NCBI RefSeq assembly: GCF_002005205.3 | Contig: NZ_CP019702.2 | Location: 1,244,001 to 1,308,000 of the forward strand | Length of the DNA: 64,000 nt | Origin: Rhizobium rhizogenes | GTDB taxonomy: Bacteria; Pseudomonadota; Alphaproteobacteria; Rhizobiales; Rhizobiaceae | Reading direction: 5' to 3' | Part shown: positions 1 to 9,041 of the stretch, piece after piece | Position numbering within the stretch: the stretch's first letter is position 1 | How the letters are laid out: each line of letters begins with the position of its first letter | Translations under genes and position numbers: made by a program | The notes under the pieces: generated by a model | What the model was told of the DNA's origin: nothing | Seen by the model: the letters and a program-made list of their open reading frames with translations, nothing else | Database searches by the model: none

Positions 1-60
1 TACCCGAGTCGACATATGGTCGGGTGTCGGGCGGCAAGTTCGGAACTGTTTTGGTGAAGG

Positions 61-909
61 TCAGTATTCCCGTTTCAGACCGCGAGGAACCACGTAGACT
101 TTGCCGTCATATGTCACCTGGATTTTCCTGATCTGCTTCTTTTCGTCGAAGCTCTCGCATTGCCCATCCGACATGACCTTGAAAATGCTGGGTGCTTCGG
201 TCTCCGTCACGACAATATCGGCGGCTCCCCAGTGGGTTCGTCTGGCCATGGTCAGTGTGCGCGTCGTTGTCTGGAAATTTCCTGCACAAGTGGTATCCCA
301 CTCTCCCACATTTTCCCGAACGACGATATTGTCGAGAACGGAGCGCAGGCGTTCGCCGTCGATCGTGTAGAGCCGCAATGTGGTGTCGCTGAAGGGGTTG
401 GCTCTGGAAGAGCCTTCGGTCTCGATCCGTATGCCGAAGGCTGTTTTGCCGGGTGCCAGCTGGTAGCGGGCGGTATCGAAGGTCATGCCGCGGATTCTGA
501 TCGCGTCATCGTTCATTATCCCTGTCACTCGCAGCCTTTGCCTGAGCTGGAGTGACTTGTTTTCAACGACGAGTATGTCCAGGTCTCCCTCGTTTTCGTA
601 GTCTGAAAGCTTCGTCATCAAGGGCACGGCAACCAGCATGAGGTCCGGATTGGCGGGCCAGAGCCGGCACACGATGACGTGCGGATCACTGCCGATGAAG
701 GTATCGGCGGGCAACCTCAATGTCGCGTTGCCAATATTGAATTCCAACTCGGCGGTCTTCTGAGCAGTTGGATAGGCTTGGTGGACAATATCCTCGCCGT
801 GGGTGCCGCATTCGTTCTCTGCCGCAGCCGATATGTCGGCGCTGAAAAACACGGTGCTGAAGACCAGAAGCCCAGAAAATATCCACTTTCTTAGATGAGC
901 TTTCCTCAT
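61..909 (-). CDS. Secreted protein of unknown function
   Basis: A 282-residue protein that I do not recognise. The first residues are Arg/Lys-rich, followed by a hydrophobic stretch at about residues 10-26 and a small-residue SAAAE segment near residue 30. This is a Sec-type signal peptide, so the protein is probably periplasmic or secreted. The mature part has four cysteines (in NECG, IVCR, TTCA and GQCE contexts), enough for two disulfides. No membrane segment follows the signal. A GGAAGGAAA sequence just upstream supports the start. The gene lies downstream of the radical SAM gene on the same strand with a 159-base gap, so a shared transcript is possible but not shown. No enzyme motif is visible. 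Confidence 0.75.
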   Translation of the reverse strand: MRKAHLRKWIFSGLLVFSTVFFSADISAAAENECGTHGEDIVHQAYPTAQKTAELEFNIGNATLRLPADTFIGSDPHVIVCRLWPANPDLMLVAVPLMTKLSDYENEGDLDILVVENKSLQLRQRLRVTGIMNDDAIRIRGMTFDTARYQLAPGKTAFGIRIETEGSSRANPFSDTTLRLYTIDGERLRSVLDNIVVRENVGEWDTTCAGNFQTTTRTLTMARRTHWGAADIVVTETEAPSIFKVMSDGQCESFDEKKQIRKIQVTYDGKVYVVPRGLKREY

Positions 910-1068
910 CGGCGCTTTCCTTCCCGTTCATACCCTGTCTTGGATGAAGACGTCGGCGACAAGGCAATCCTGCGAATGTTCTCTGGCATGGAAAATCCGG
1001 ACTGGGAACGGCCCGCGGAATAGGCTGAGGCATACCCGAAGCACTCCCTGCGTGATCTCATTGCAAAG

Positions 1069-2607
1069 CTACAACACCGTCGTTCGGCCAACCCCTGTGG
1101 GGCTGGATGCCTGTTCTGCATCCGTCGGAAGACGTGCTTTTTTGCTGTCCCTGCGCAACCATTCACCGAGGGGCATCTGTGGATGAGCATGCGGCGGGCT
1201 TTGCAGAAATTCAACGATCTCGGCCCGCCAGACACGGAAACTGTTACGGAAACACCAGCGAAGATCGGCTCTGATGTCCTTGTCGGGATGTGCAAGGATA
1301 CGCAACAATGTTCCCGGGCGCAGGTGAACCGCCACTTCCATCAGCTTGACCAGCCAAAAGACGGAACGTGTGGAGAGATACCTTGAGGCAAGAAGCTGAT
1401 GCCGGTAGTCCCACTTGGCGGGATCGGTTTGAACGACACCACGCTCGTTGTTCTCCGCCGCCCAGTCCGACCATCTGTGTGGCGTGACATACATGGCATT
1501 GACGAGATCTGGATCGTAGAGCGCGATCTGGCGGATGGCGCGGCCGTAATCGGCGAGACGTTCCTCTTCGAAACCAACGATGTGGCCAAGCATGGACAGG
1601 ATGCCGTGTTGACGCAGAAGCTTTACGGCCAGCTGGTCGTCCTTCGTCGTGGAGCCCTTGCGGATTGCCTCAAGCGTTGCGGGATCCGTTGTCTCGATCC
1701 CCATGAGGATGCAGGCCATGCCCGCACGTCGCATGAGCGGCAAAAGATCTGCGTCGCGTACGATATCGGTGGCCCGAATCGTCGCAAACAGGCGGACTGG
1801 CACGTTTTGTTCGATAAGCGCTTCGAGAAATTCCCGCCACAACCGTTTAGAAGACGTAGGGTTCTCGTCGGCCAGGGTTACGAAACCGATGCCGTGCCGG
1901 CGGTGAAGCCAGCCGATTTCAGCGGCAACGGCTTCGGGAGAACGGTAACGCCATTTGCTCCAAAACTGGTACTGGCCACAATAGCTGCACACATGCGGAC
2001 AGCCGCGGGAAAACTGGATGATGGCAGCCCGGCCTCGCCCGAAACACTGATAGTCGTCCCAATTTTCGATGAGTTCCCAGCCAATGCGCAGTTCGTCCAG
2101 TTTGGTGATCAGCGCCGCAGACGGATTTTCACGAATGGAACCATCCCGCTGACGCCAGGTGATGCCGTTCACCCGGATGAGCGGATTGCCCTGCGCAATG
2201 GCCGCTGCAAGATCAGTCACTGCTGTTTCGCCTTCGCCGCGGATGATGATGTCGACATCTGCCGCGGACTGAAGAATATCGGCAGCGTGATAGGTAGGGT
2301 AAACGCCTCCGTAAACCGTTACGGCCTGAGGGGAGGTGCGTTTTGAGGTGGCCAGTGTTTCCAGGCAGGCTCGATGCGCCGGCGTCGAGCCTGCGTGACC
2401 GGTCATGACCATATCGGGTGCGAAAGCGCGTATTGCCCGTTCAATATCCTGTTGAGACAGGTGATGACGTTCTGCGTCGAGAAGGCTCACCACATGACCT
2501 GCATCAATGAGCGGGCCGCCAATACACAGGAGCCCAAAAGGAATCTGGTGCCCGGTACCTTTCGACGACAGTGAGATGTAGGGAGGATTGATCAGCAGGA
2601 TGCGCAT
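1069..2607 (-). CDS. B12-binding-domain radical SAM protein
   Basis: A 512-residue protein. Residues 1-140 resemble the cobalamin-binding domain of the BchE-like class of radical SAM enzymes: it begins MRILLINPPY and has GGVYPTYHA near 100 and RGEGETAV near 123. The radical SAM cluster motif CxxxCxxC follows as Cys203, Cys207 and Cys210 (RGCPHVCSYC), binding the 4Fe-4S cluster that cleaves S-adenosylmethionine. The rest continues as a partial TIM barrel with a long C-terminal tail. Family members carry out methylations, cyclisations or rearrangements of unreactive carbons. No substrate can be assigned because no biosynthetic genes sit next to it. The start has AAGGA upstream. Confidence 0.85.
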   Translation of the reverse strand: MRILLINPPYISLSSKGTGHQIPFGLLCIGGPLIDAGHVVSLLDAERHHLSQQDIERAIRAFAPDMVMTGHAGSTPAHRACLETLATSKRTSPQAVTVYGGVYPTYHAADILQSAADVDIIIRGEGETAVTDLAAAIAQGNPLIRVNGITWRQRDGSIRENPSAALITKLDELRIGWELIENWDDYQCFGRGRAAIIQFSRGCPHVCSYCGQYQFWSKWRYRSPEAVAAEIGWLHRRHGIGFVTLADENPTSSKRLWREFLEALIEQNVPVRLFATIRATDIVRDADLLPLMRRAGMACILMGIETTDPATLEAIRKGSTTKDDQLAVKLLRQHGILSMLGHIVGFEEERLADYGRAIRQIALYDPDLVNAMYVTPHRWSDWAAENNERGVVQTDPAKWDYRHQLLASRYLSTRSVFWLVKLMEVAVHLRPGTLLRILAHPDKDIRADLRWCFRNSFRVWRAEIVEFLQSPPHAHPQMPLGEWLRRDSKKARLPTDAEQASSPTGVGRTTVL

Positions 2608-2700
2608 CAGGTCCGTCCTTGTTTCAATGGGTAGCGCGGCATCGGCCTGCGTGGTTTGAACCTGCCGGGCGTATGAGACTAGCGGAGGATATACCTGTTT

Positions 2701-3183
2701 TCATGTCGCTTTCCCTGCCCTTGCTTCCTGGGAAACCGATGACACTCGTTTCGCCGCAGGTTTTACGAACAGATCGTTGATCGGTTGACCCCGTTTGTTG
2801 TTCTCACGCCACAGCCGCACCATCATCCACAATAGCCCTGCCAAGCCCGGCAAGCTGATGAGTGGCGCCAAAATGAAATGCCCGGCCACCACCAACAGCA
2901 GGAACCACAATATGAGACGACTGAGAGGGCCGGCGCGTCGCAAGCAGAACCACCAGACTGGAGCAAGAGCGAAGGTAGCAACGGGGACGAAACCGAACAT
3001 CGCGGCATAACCGCACCCTCCCTCGAAACACGACCCGAAGGCATCCGGATCGAAGAGATGGAGAAGCATCGCCAGCATGAATGCAGAAATGAAGGCTATT
3101 ACCACGGCCAGCAGAAATAGCTCTCCGGCATGGCCGCGCGGTGCTGTTGGTGATTGTTTACCATCGTCAGGTTCTGCTGGCAT
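2701..3183 (-). CDS. Small integral membrane protein, unknown function
   Basis: A 160-residue protein with a polar N-terminus and three or four hydrophobic segments, at about residues 20-42, 58-82, 87-110 and 111-121. A basic tail follows. Several cysteines lie around residues 52-57 between segments one and two. I recognise no domain. It lies 41 bases downstream of the SPFH gene on the same strand, so the two are probably co-transcribed. SPFH proteins often pair with small membrane partners such as NfeD, but this one does not look like NfeD. The start codon lacks a strong Shine-Dalgarno sequence, so translation may depend on the upstream gene. Confidence 0.6.
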   Translation of the reverse strand: MPAEPDDGKQSPTAPRGHAGELFLLAVVIAFISAFMLAMLLHLFDPDAFGSCFEGGCGYAAMFGFVPVATFALAPVWWFCLRRAGPLSRLILWFLLLVVAGHFILAPLISLPGLAGLLWMMVRLWRENNKRGQPINDLFVKPAAKRVSSVSQEARAGKAT

Positions 3184-3224
3184 GGTATGCGTTTTCTCCG
3201 AACCGGAGGCCGCTTTGCGGTTAG

Positions 3225-4151
3225 CTATTCGGCCTCCCCGTTACGATGGGAAGCTGCCTTCTCGTCGAGATTGATCATCGGCAAGGCACCATTCGGCAAC
3301 ATGGTTGTGGGCAGGCGGCCGTCCCATTTTTCGGCCTGGGTGAGGGAGACAAGGCCGGGATTGTCGCGGAGCGCGTCACCGCGCGCCTTTATCGCCTGCG
3401 CTTCGGCATCGCCCCGAAGGCGTATCGCCTCGGCATCCGCCTGTGCCTGCAACCGGACCGCATCCGCCTGCGCCTGGGCTTCGGCACGTCGGGCATCCGC
3501 GTCGGCATTGGCGCGCGTGACGGTAATTTCCGCCTGCACCTTTTCCCGTTCGGCATTTTGCCGCAATTTCTGGACTTCGACCTCGGCGAGCATACGCTGC
3601 TCTATGCTTGCCTCGTAGGCATCGGAAAAATCAATGTTCTCGATCTGGACGCTGTCGACGATCACCGGTCCCCGCACGCTGTCCTGGATCGCCTGCGCGA
3701 TCTCCTGATTGAGGCGTCCGCGTTCCTGTATGGCGGTGACCGCATTGAAGCGTCCGAAGACCGTCTTGCTTTCCTCAAAGACCTTGCGTTCGACAAGACG
3801 ACCCAGAAGTCCTTCCTCGGAGCCGTATTGTTCATAGACGGAAGCAACCTGATCGACGGGAATGCGATAGTTGACCGAAAGTTTGACCGTCGCTGGCTGC
3901 TGGTCGCGGCTGTAGGCCTCCATGTGTTCATAAACCTTCGATTGCGATTGCACGGAAATGCGGACGATCGAATCGATGACGGGAAGTTTGAAACCAAGAC
4001 CGGGCTCCGCCGTTCCAGCGATCGCGCCATATCTCAGGACGACGCCGCGCTCGCCTTGATCGATCGTATACCACGAACCGAAGACGATGCTCAGCGCTGC
4101 AAGGCCAACAATTCCAAGAATGGCGGAGGGAATGAAGGAGGTTATTTTCAC
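3225..4151 (-). CDS. SPFH/Band 7 (prohibitin-like) membrane protein
   Basis: A 308-residue SPFH protein. One membrane anchor spans about residues 8-26, followed by the Band 7 domain: the YTIDQGERGVVLRYG entry motif near 28-42, then PGLGFKLP. A long Ala/Glu/Arg/Gln-rich stretch at about residues 190-260 (repeats of AQAQADA type) should form the coiled coil typical of prohibitins and HflC/HflK. These proteins form large ring oligomers in the membrane and modulate proteases or membrane domains. Translation starts at GTG, with AGGA eight bases upstream, giving MKITSF. The neighbour downstream is a small membrane protein. It is a single gene, unlike the paired hflK-hflC, so it is better called prohibitin-like. 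Confidence 0.85.
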   Translation of the reverse strand: MKITSFIPSAILGIVGLAALSIVFGSWYTIDQGERGVVLRYGAIAGTAEPGLGFKLPVIDSIVRISVQSQSKVYEHMEAYSRDQQPATVKLSVNYRIPVDQVASVYEQYGSEEGLLGRLVERKVFEESKTVFGRFNAVTAIQERGRLNQEIAQAIQDSVRGPVIVDSVQIENIDFSDAYEASIEQRMLAEVEVQKLRQNAEREKVQAEITVTRANADADARRAEAQAQADAVRLQAQADAEAIRLRGDAEAQAIKARGDALRDNPGLVSLTQAEKWDGRLPTTMLPNGALPMINLDEKAASHRNGEAE

Positions 4152-4330
4152 TCAAGACGTCCTGATTGTTTCAACCATAAAGGGCATAAAGTGTCTTTTG
4201 CGAAAATAAAAGCCACTTGGGATAATCAGGATATTTTTCCCGCCCGCAGAGCGTCGCACGTACGGGGTTGGCCGGTATTGGGGTCATTGTCCCGACACGG
4301 TCAAACGGGAGCGGTCACCTTGCGTCAGGA

Positions 4331-4355
4331 GGGAGGCGGCTCACGGTCGCCTCCC
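4331..4355 (-). terminator. Stem-loop downstream of citrate synthase
   Basis: A perfect 8-base inverted repeat (GGGAGGCG at 4331-4338, CGCCTCCC at 4348-4355) with a 9-base loop. It sits in the gap between the citrate synthase stop at 4423 and the SPFH start at 4151, both read on the minus strand. There is no T-run after it, so it is either a weak or Rho-assisted terminator or an mRNA 3' end stabiliser. Apart from this stem I see nothing else in the 271-base gap except presumed promoter sequence for the SPFH gene. Confidence 0.4.
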
Positions 4356-4422
4356 AGTGAAAATGTTGCGTTCCTGACTGAAAATATCGATTCGGCCCCC
4401 GCGTGTTGTCAGGGTCCAAATC

Positions 4423-5523
4423 TCATCTCGGCTGCGGGCCGATGTAGCGGGATTGCGGGCGAATGAGGCGCCCTGTGCGCTCCTGTTCCAATACATGGGC
4501 GGTCCAGCCCGCCATACGCCCGGCCGCAAAGACATTGGTAAAGCTGTCGCGCGGAAAACCCACCGCTTCCAGCACGAGTGCGGTATAGAATTCGACATTG
4601 GTCTGCAGAGGACGCAGAGGCTTCTTTTCCTTCAGAAGCGCCAGTGCCGCTTCCTCCACTTTACCCGCAAAGGCAATGCGGTCGGAGCCTTCCTTCAGGC
4701 TGGAAACGGCATGTTTCAGCACGTCGGCGCGCGGGTCACGCACGCGGTAGATCCGGTGGCCGAATCCCATAAGACGTTCTCCACGCCCCAGCGCATTCAG
4801 CAGCCATGGTTCGATTTCCGCCTCGGTGCCAATGGCGTCCAGCATATCCAGTACCGGGCCCGGTGCACCGCCGTGAAGAGGTCCCTTCAAGGCGCAAAGC
4901 GCACCAACGACCGATGAAAACAGCCCGGCCCCGGTCGAGGCGATTACCCGGGCGGTGAAGGTGGAAGCATTCAGCCCGTGATCGGCAACGGTGGTCAGAT
5001 ATGTATCAAGGGCTCGCACCTTCTCCGTCGAAGGCAATGTGCCGGACAGCATTCGCAGGAAATCCGCAGAATGGGCAAGCGACGCATCGGGTGCTATCGG
5101 CGAAAGTTCCTGCCTGTTGCGGATGATGGCTGCGGCAAAGACCGGCACGGCTGCGACAGCCATTATGTGATGCGGGGTGGTTTCATCATCCGGCAACGAA
5201 GACAACAGAAGACGCAAGGCCTCGACGGAGGTGAGGGTGGACAGGCCTGGAAGCAGAAGCTGCATGCGTTCGAATGTGCGCAGCCGCGCCTTGCCCAGTT
5301 GCGAACGAATGTCCTGGGCTGTGATCTTCACCGCCGTCTGCCCGGACCACAGGAGTTCCAGCACCTGTTCGAAAGACCAGTCAGCCAGTTCCGCCAGGTG
5401 ATGGCCTCGAACGACAAGCTCGCCCGCCTGCCCGTCCACATGACTGAGCATGGTTTCGGCGGCAACGACATCATCGAGACCGGGAGCCGGGCTTTTGCCG
5501 ACAAGAGCAGGGGTGGCGGACAT
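4423..5523 (-). CDS. Citrate/methylcitrate synthase family enzyme
   Basis: A 366-residue citrate synthase homologue that would condense acetyl-CoA (or another acyl-CoA) with oxaloacetate. Both catalytic histidines are present: His217 in GPLHGGA and His256 in GFGHRIYR. The third catalytic position, usually Asp in an NVDF motif, is Glu311 in NVEFYTA, a substitution I recall from short secondary citrate synthases. The C-terminal FAAGRMAGW and RPQSRYIGP segments are typical. I chose the ATG at 5523 because AGGAG lies seven bases before it; two in-frame ATGs further upstream overlap or crowd that site. At 366 residues it is shorter than housekeeping GltA (about 430). It is divergent from an HTH-citrate synthase fusion, which probably regulates it or forms a paired enzyme. 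Confidence 0.88.
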   Translation of the reverse strand: MSATPALVGKSPAPGLDDVVAAETMLSHVDGQAGELVVRGHHLAELADWSFEQVLELLWSGQTAVKITAQDIRSQLGKARLRTFERMQLLLPGLSTLTSVEALRLLLSSLPDDETTPHHIMAVAAVPVFAAAIIRNRQELSPIAPDASLAHSADFLRMLSGTLPSTEKVRALDTYLTTVADHGLNASTFTARVIASTGAGLFSSVVGALCALKGPLHGGAPGPVLDMLDAIGTEAEIEPWLLNALGRGERLMGFGHRIYRVRDPRADVLKHAVSSLKEGSDRIAFAGKVEEAALALLKEKKPLRPLQTNVEFYTALVLEAVGFPRDSFTNVFAAGRMAGWTAHVLEQERTGRLIRPQSRYIGPQPR

Positions 5524-5554
5524 GGTCATTCTCCTCATTCAATGTGAAACATGC

Positions 5555-5617
5555 TTGAGGATGCTGCGGTGCACATATATGGTCAATCTTGATTCATATA
5601 ATCAATACGAGATCATC
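5555..5617. promoter_or_regulatory. Divergent promoter region with imperfect dyad
   Basis: This is the gap between the two divergent citrate-synthase-family genes. It holds an imperfect inverted repeat centred on AATC-TT-GATT (5585-5594), flanked by ATAT on both sides (5577-5580 and 5596-5599). A possible promoter for the rightward gene is TTGAGG at 5555-5560, 17 bases, then TATGGT at 5578-5583. The fused MerR-like HTH encoded next to it is the obvious candidate to bind here. The promoter and operator are inferred from spacing and symmetry only. Confidence 0.35.
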
Positions 5618-6799
5618 ATGCGGCACTCCGACAAGTTCATGACCGCCGATCGCGCTGCGGCCGAGTTGGGCATCAGTCGTGCAACGCTTTACGCCTATGT
5701 AAGCCGTGGATTGATCCACACGAGTGACGCAGCCGACGATCCGCGCCGCAGGCTCTACAGCGCGCACGACATTGAAGCGCTGAAGAAGAGGAAAAACGTT
5801 GGACGGCGTCCCCGGCAGGTGGCTGCCGCTGCGCTTGACTGGGGGCTGCCCGTGCTCGAGTCCGCCATTACCGAAATTGCGGAGGGCCGGTTACGCTATC
5901 GCGGTCAGGACGCTCTTGCTCTTTCGCAGGCGGCGAGCCTCGAGGATGTTGCCCGGCTGCTATGGGATTGCGGCGAAGCTGATCCATTCGGTGATGTAAA
6001 AGCTGTTCCGACGCCGTGGCCACAGCCCGTGCTCGACCATGTCGGAAATCTGCCACTGACAGAGCGATGCCAGGCGCTTCTTCCGCTTGTGGAAGCCGGC
6101 CGCGTGACCGCCTGGCGGCGTGACAACCGACGTCTCTGGCCTGGGGCCGCAGCCATGTTGCGGGGTGTCGCCGGTGCCTGCACCTCAAGCCAACCGAAGA
6201 CGCAGGCGGTTCACCTGTTCCTCGCGGACGCATGGCAGGCGGATGCGGCAGGCGCGGATCTCATTCGCCGGGCCCTCGTGCTGCAGGCCGATCACGAACT
6301 CAATGCCTCGGCATTTGCGGTGCGCGTCGTCGCTTCGACGGGAGCATCGCTGGGCGCCTGCCTGAATGCGGGGCTTTCCGCGCTGAGCGGCCCCCTGCAT
6401 GGCGGCATGACAAGCCTTGTCGAACTTTTATTCGACGAGCTGGAGCGATATGGGGATGTCGAGCGGGTCATCGATGAGCGCCTGCGCCGGGGTGAAGCCA
6501 TTCCCGGCTTTCATCATCCGCTCTATCCGGACGGTGACCCACGAGCGACTGGCCTGCTGCCCTATCTCCCGCCGGATGCGCAACGCGACGAGCTTCTGCA
6601 GATGATGAACGATACTGCCGGGCAACTGCCGACCTGCGATGTGGCGCTCGTCAGCCTCCGGCGAAGCCTGAAGCTGCCGCGCGGTGCGGCACTCGCACTT
6701 TTTGCCGTCGCGCGAACTGTCGGCTGGGTCGCCCATGCGCTGGAGCAGAAGCTGGATGACAAGCTGATCCGACCCCGGGCCTGTTATGTGGGGCAATAG
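5618..6799 (+). CDS. MerR-like HTH fused to citrate synthase domain
   Basis: A 393-residue two-domain protein. Residues 7-55 form a MerR/excisionase-like winged helix ([20 protein letters not shown], then SRGLI and [13 protein letters not shown]). From about residue 70 to the end it is a citrate synthase fold. The catalytic triad looks intact: His261 (GPLHGG), His300 (GFHHPLY) and Asp341 (PTCDVAL). The end, RPRACYVGQ, parallels its divergent neighbour. It may be an enzyme that also binds DNA, or a regulator that senses oxaloacetate or acyl-CoA through a citrate synthase fold. Similar fusions are annotated simply as citrate synthase family in rhizobia. The start at 5618 gives the HTH at the N-terminus; an ATG at 5579 would add 13 residues. 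Confidence 0.85.
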   Translation: MRHSDKFMTADRAAAELGISRATLYAYVSRGLIHTSDAADDPRRRLYSAHDIEALKKRKNVGRRPRQVAAAALDWGLPVLESAITEIAEGRLRYRGQDALALSQAASLEDVARLLWDCGEADPFGDVKAVPTPWPQPVLDHVGNLPLTERCQALLPLVEAGRVTAWRRDNRRLWPGAAAMLRGVAGACTSSQPKTQAVHLFLADAWQADAAGADLIRRALVLQADHELNASAFAVRVVASTGASLGACLNAGLSALSGPLHGGMTSLVELLFDELERYGDVERVIDERLRRGEAIPGFHHPLYPDGDPRATGLLPYLPPDAQRDELLQMMNDTAGQLPTCDVALVSLRRSLKLPRGAALALFAVARTVGWVAHALEQKLDDKLIRPRACYVGQ

Positions 6800-6942
6800 G
6801 CGGAAGGTTTTACCCCTGTAGGCACGGTGTTTTCAAAATTTATGCCTGTTCGTTTGTCCGCAATGCGCCAAGAGCCGCCATTGCCATTCTCTCGATCGAT
6901 AATAGTGTGGGAGCGAAGCGATCCGATTGGCGAGCAGGGCAC

Positions 6943-7554
6943 ATGAAAACAGCTATCGTCTTCGACTGTGAATTTCTCTGCGTGCAGGGTTCCCAAAACC
7001 GGTTCTGGTGTGGGGCGATCGACCCTGATCCTGTCATTGCCCAGATCGGCGCGGTCAGGATCGGACTTGAAGCCGGCTTCCCCATTCTGGAAACCTTCAA
7101 AGCCTACGTCACGCCGGTTGACCGGCATGGCGACAAATATGCGCTTGATCCATACTTCGTAAATCTGACCGGAATTACCGAAGAACAGATCGATCAGCAG
7201 GGCGCAAGCCTTCAGGAGGCGCTGTCGGGTCTGGAGAATTTCTCGGAAGGAGCAGGATTCTGGTCCTGGGGAAAGGACGAGCTGAACATGCTCGCGATCA
7301 GTTGTTATATAGCGGGCATAAGCCCACCAATTCCCGCGTCCCGCTTCGATAACGCGGTCAAGCTTTTGCTTGCTGCCGGCATGCCCGTGGAGGACCTGGC
7401 AAGAACACCAAGCAACAGACTTGCGGATTATTATGGTATCGATCATCCCGTCCTGAGAGGGCACGATGCCTTGGATGATGCCCTGTCGGTTGCCTATACT
7501 CTTCAGCACCTTCTGCGTTGCGGGAAACTGCAGGCCTCGGCCTTTGGCCGATAG
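6943..7554 (+). CDS. DEDDh-type 3'-5' exonuclease domain protein
   Basis: A 203-residue protein of the DnaQ-like exonuclease superfamily. Exo I is FDCEF (Asp8, Glu10) close to the N-terminus. The C-terminal Exo III motif is HDALDDAL, with the His and Asp that define the DEDDh class. A middle aspartate lies in the SWGKDELNML region. The expected chemistry is two-metal hydrolysis of 3' nucleotides from DNA or RNA. No polymerase or helicase domain is attached. I placed the start at 6943 so that Exo I lies at residue 8; an in-frame start 36 bases upstream is possible. It is isolated between the HTH-citrate synthase and a two-component system, so its role is unclear. Confidence 0.8.
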   Translation: MKTAIVFDCEFLCVQGSQNRFWCGAIDPDPVIAQIGAVRIGLEAGFPILETFKAYVTPVDRHGDKYALDPYFVNLTGITEEQIDQQGASLQEALSGLENFSEGAGFWSWGKDELNMLAISCYIAGISPPIPASRFDNAVKLLLAAGMPVEDLARTPSNRLADYYGIDHPVLRGHDALDDALSVAYTLQHLLRCGKLQASAFGR

Positions 7555-7670
7555 GGTCAAACGCTGCCGTTCGGCGATGGCAATGGTCTGGAAGAAAAAC
7601 TAAATCATGTGCTGGTTCTCACCAGGCAAAAGCCCCCGGGCTCCGCAGATAGAAGGGTACTATTACGTCG

Positions 7671-9041
7671 ATGAACCTCCGGCAGCAGATCATAGCCCTT
7701 TCCATTCTGCCGCTGGTGCTGGCGGTATTTGCCATCACGGCTTTCATCACATGGCAGTCCAGAACCCTGGCCGAGAGCAGCATATCGACTTTCGAGCAGA
7801 ATATGCTGAAAGCCAAGGAAAGCGAAATCGTTCATCTCACCTATGTGGCCATGTCTGCCGTTCGCGGGATCATGGCGCAGGGCGGCCTGTCTGATGACGA
7901 GAAGCGGGAGAGGGCGATCGAGCTCATCAAGAGCCTGGACTATGGAGAGGACGGGTATTTCTTCGTCTACGATTATGCCGGAAACAGTATCGTCCATCCC
8001 CGACAAAACGAATTCCCGGGCCGCAACTGGCTGGATTTCATCGATCCGGATGGAAAGAAGGTAATTGAAACCCTGATCGCGACGGCGAAGGCGGGCGGCG
8101 GTTTCGTTCAATACAAATGGGCGAGGCCTGCAACGGGCCAGATTGGTGACAAGCTGTCCTATGTGGACAAGCTGGATAATTGGCGCTGGATGCTGGGAAC
8201 CGGCATCTATCTTGATGAGATCCATACCCAGACCGAAGCGGCTCAGACGGATTTTCGCAGCGCCATTGGCTGGACATTCAAAATTGTCGCTTTGGTCGCT
8301 ATTCCGGCGATCCTGCTGGTGTTTGCGACGGGCATGGTCATAACCCTCAGCGAGCGGCGGCTTGCCGACCGGAAGCTGCGGCTGCTTACGCAGCGGGTCA
8401 TCGATACGCAGGAACAGGAACGAACCCGACTTGCCCGCGACCTGCATGACGGGATTTCGCAAAGCCTGGTGGGCGCCCGCTATGCGATGAACCTTGCAGA
8501 ACGCAAGGTCAAGGCGGGTGACGGCGATGTGTCCGGGGCGATAGAAGGCGGGATCAAGACACTCAACGATGCGATCCGCGATGTTCGCCAGCTGTCGCAT
8601 GCGTTGAGGCCGCCTCTGCTTGATGATCTGGGGTTGGTAGCGGCGCTGCGCGCCCTGTGTGAGGGCTTTCGTGACAGAACGGGTGTAGATGCCGTTCTGG
8701 ATGCCAGCTTTTTTGCGGATAATCTGAAGGCCAACGTCAGTACGGCGCTTTACCGCATTGCGCAGGAGGCTCTCACCAATGTCGAGCGCCACGCCGATGC
8801 GACCACGGTTTTCATTCGGTTGCGCAGTGAGCGTGGCCGCAGCCGGATGACGATCGGTGATGATGGTGTCGGTTTCGATAGCGCGGGAACCGCTGCACAG
8901 GGCCTCGGCTTGCGTAACATGCAAGAACGGGTGGCGCATTTCCGTGGCGTTCTGCTGATCAAAAGTGATGAGAAGGGAACCATGTTAACTGTCTTGACGC
9001 CGCTCTCTGCCCATCGCGACCCTGCGGAGTCGGCGGCATGA
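7671..9041 (+). CDS. Cache-domain sensor histidine kinase (NarL partner type)
   Basis: A 456-residue membrane kinase. Membrane segments at about residues 7-28 and 203-225 bracket a periplasmic single-Cache domain (DGYFFVYDYAGNSIVHP near 95-110; LGTGIYLDEI near 175-184). Such domains commonly bind small carboxylates. The cytoplasmic part has a HisKA_3 dimerisation domain with His259 in RLARDLHDG, then an ATPase domain with QEALTNVERHA (N box) and DDGVGF. It overlaps the response-regulator gene by four bases, so the two are translationally coupled. With the downstream DUF3311 and SSS genes, the set resembles the rhizobial MctSR-MctP monocarboxylate system. The ligand is inferred, not shown. Confidence 0.9.
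   Translation: MNLRQQIIALSILPLVLAVFAITAFITWQSRTLAESSISTFEQNMLKAKESEIVHLTYVAMSAVRGIMAQGGLSDDEKRERAIELIKSLDYGEDGYFFVYDYAGNSIVHPRQNEFPGRNWLDFIDPDGKKVIETLIATAKAGGGFVQYKWARPATGQIGDKLSYVDKLDNWRWMLGTGIYLDEIHTQTEAAQTDFRSAIGWTFKIVALVAIPAILLVFATGMVITLSERRLADRKLRLLTQRVIDTQEQERTRLARDLHDGISQSLVGARYAMNLAERKVKAGDGDVSGAIEGGIKTLNDAIRDVRQLSHALRPPLLDDLGLVAALRALCEGFRDRTGVDAVLDASFFADNLKANVSTALYRIAQEALTNVERHADATTVFIRLRSERGRSRMTIGDDGVGFDSAGTAAQGLGLRNMQERVAHFRGVLLIKSDEKGTMLTVLTPLSAHRDPAESAA

Noticed and set aside
1399..2346. Long rightward open frame opposite the radical SAM gene
   Set aside because: It is the complementary-strand shadow of a real gene with clear motifs, has no family resemblance and no ribosome-binding site.
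3246..4466. 406-codon rightward frame opposite the SPFH gene
   Set aside because: Shadow frame created by the high-GC coiled-coil coding sequence; its product has no recognisable domain and conflicts with the SPFH protein.
7605..8939. 444-codon leftward frame across the Cache kinase
   Set aside because: The kinase reads all expected motifs on the other strand; the reverse frame is Arg/His/Gln-rich without pattern.
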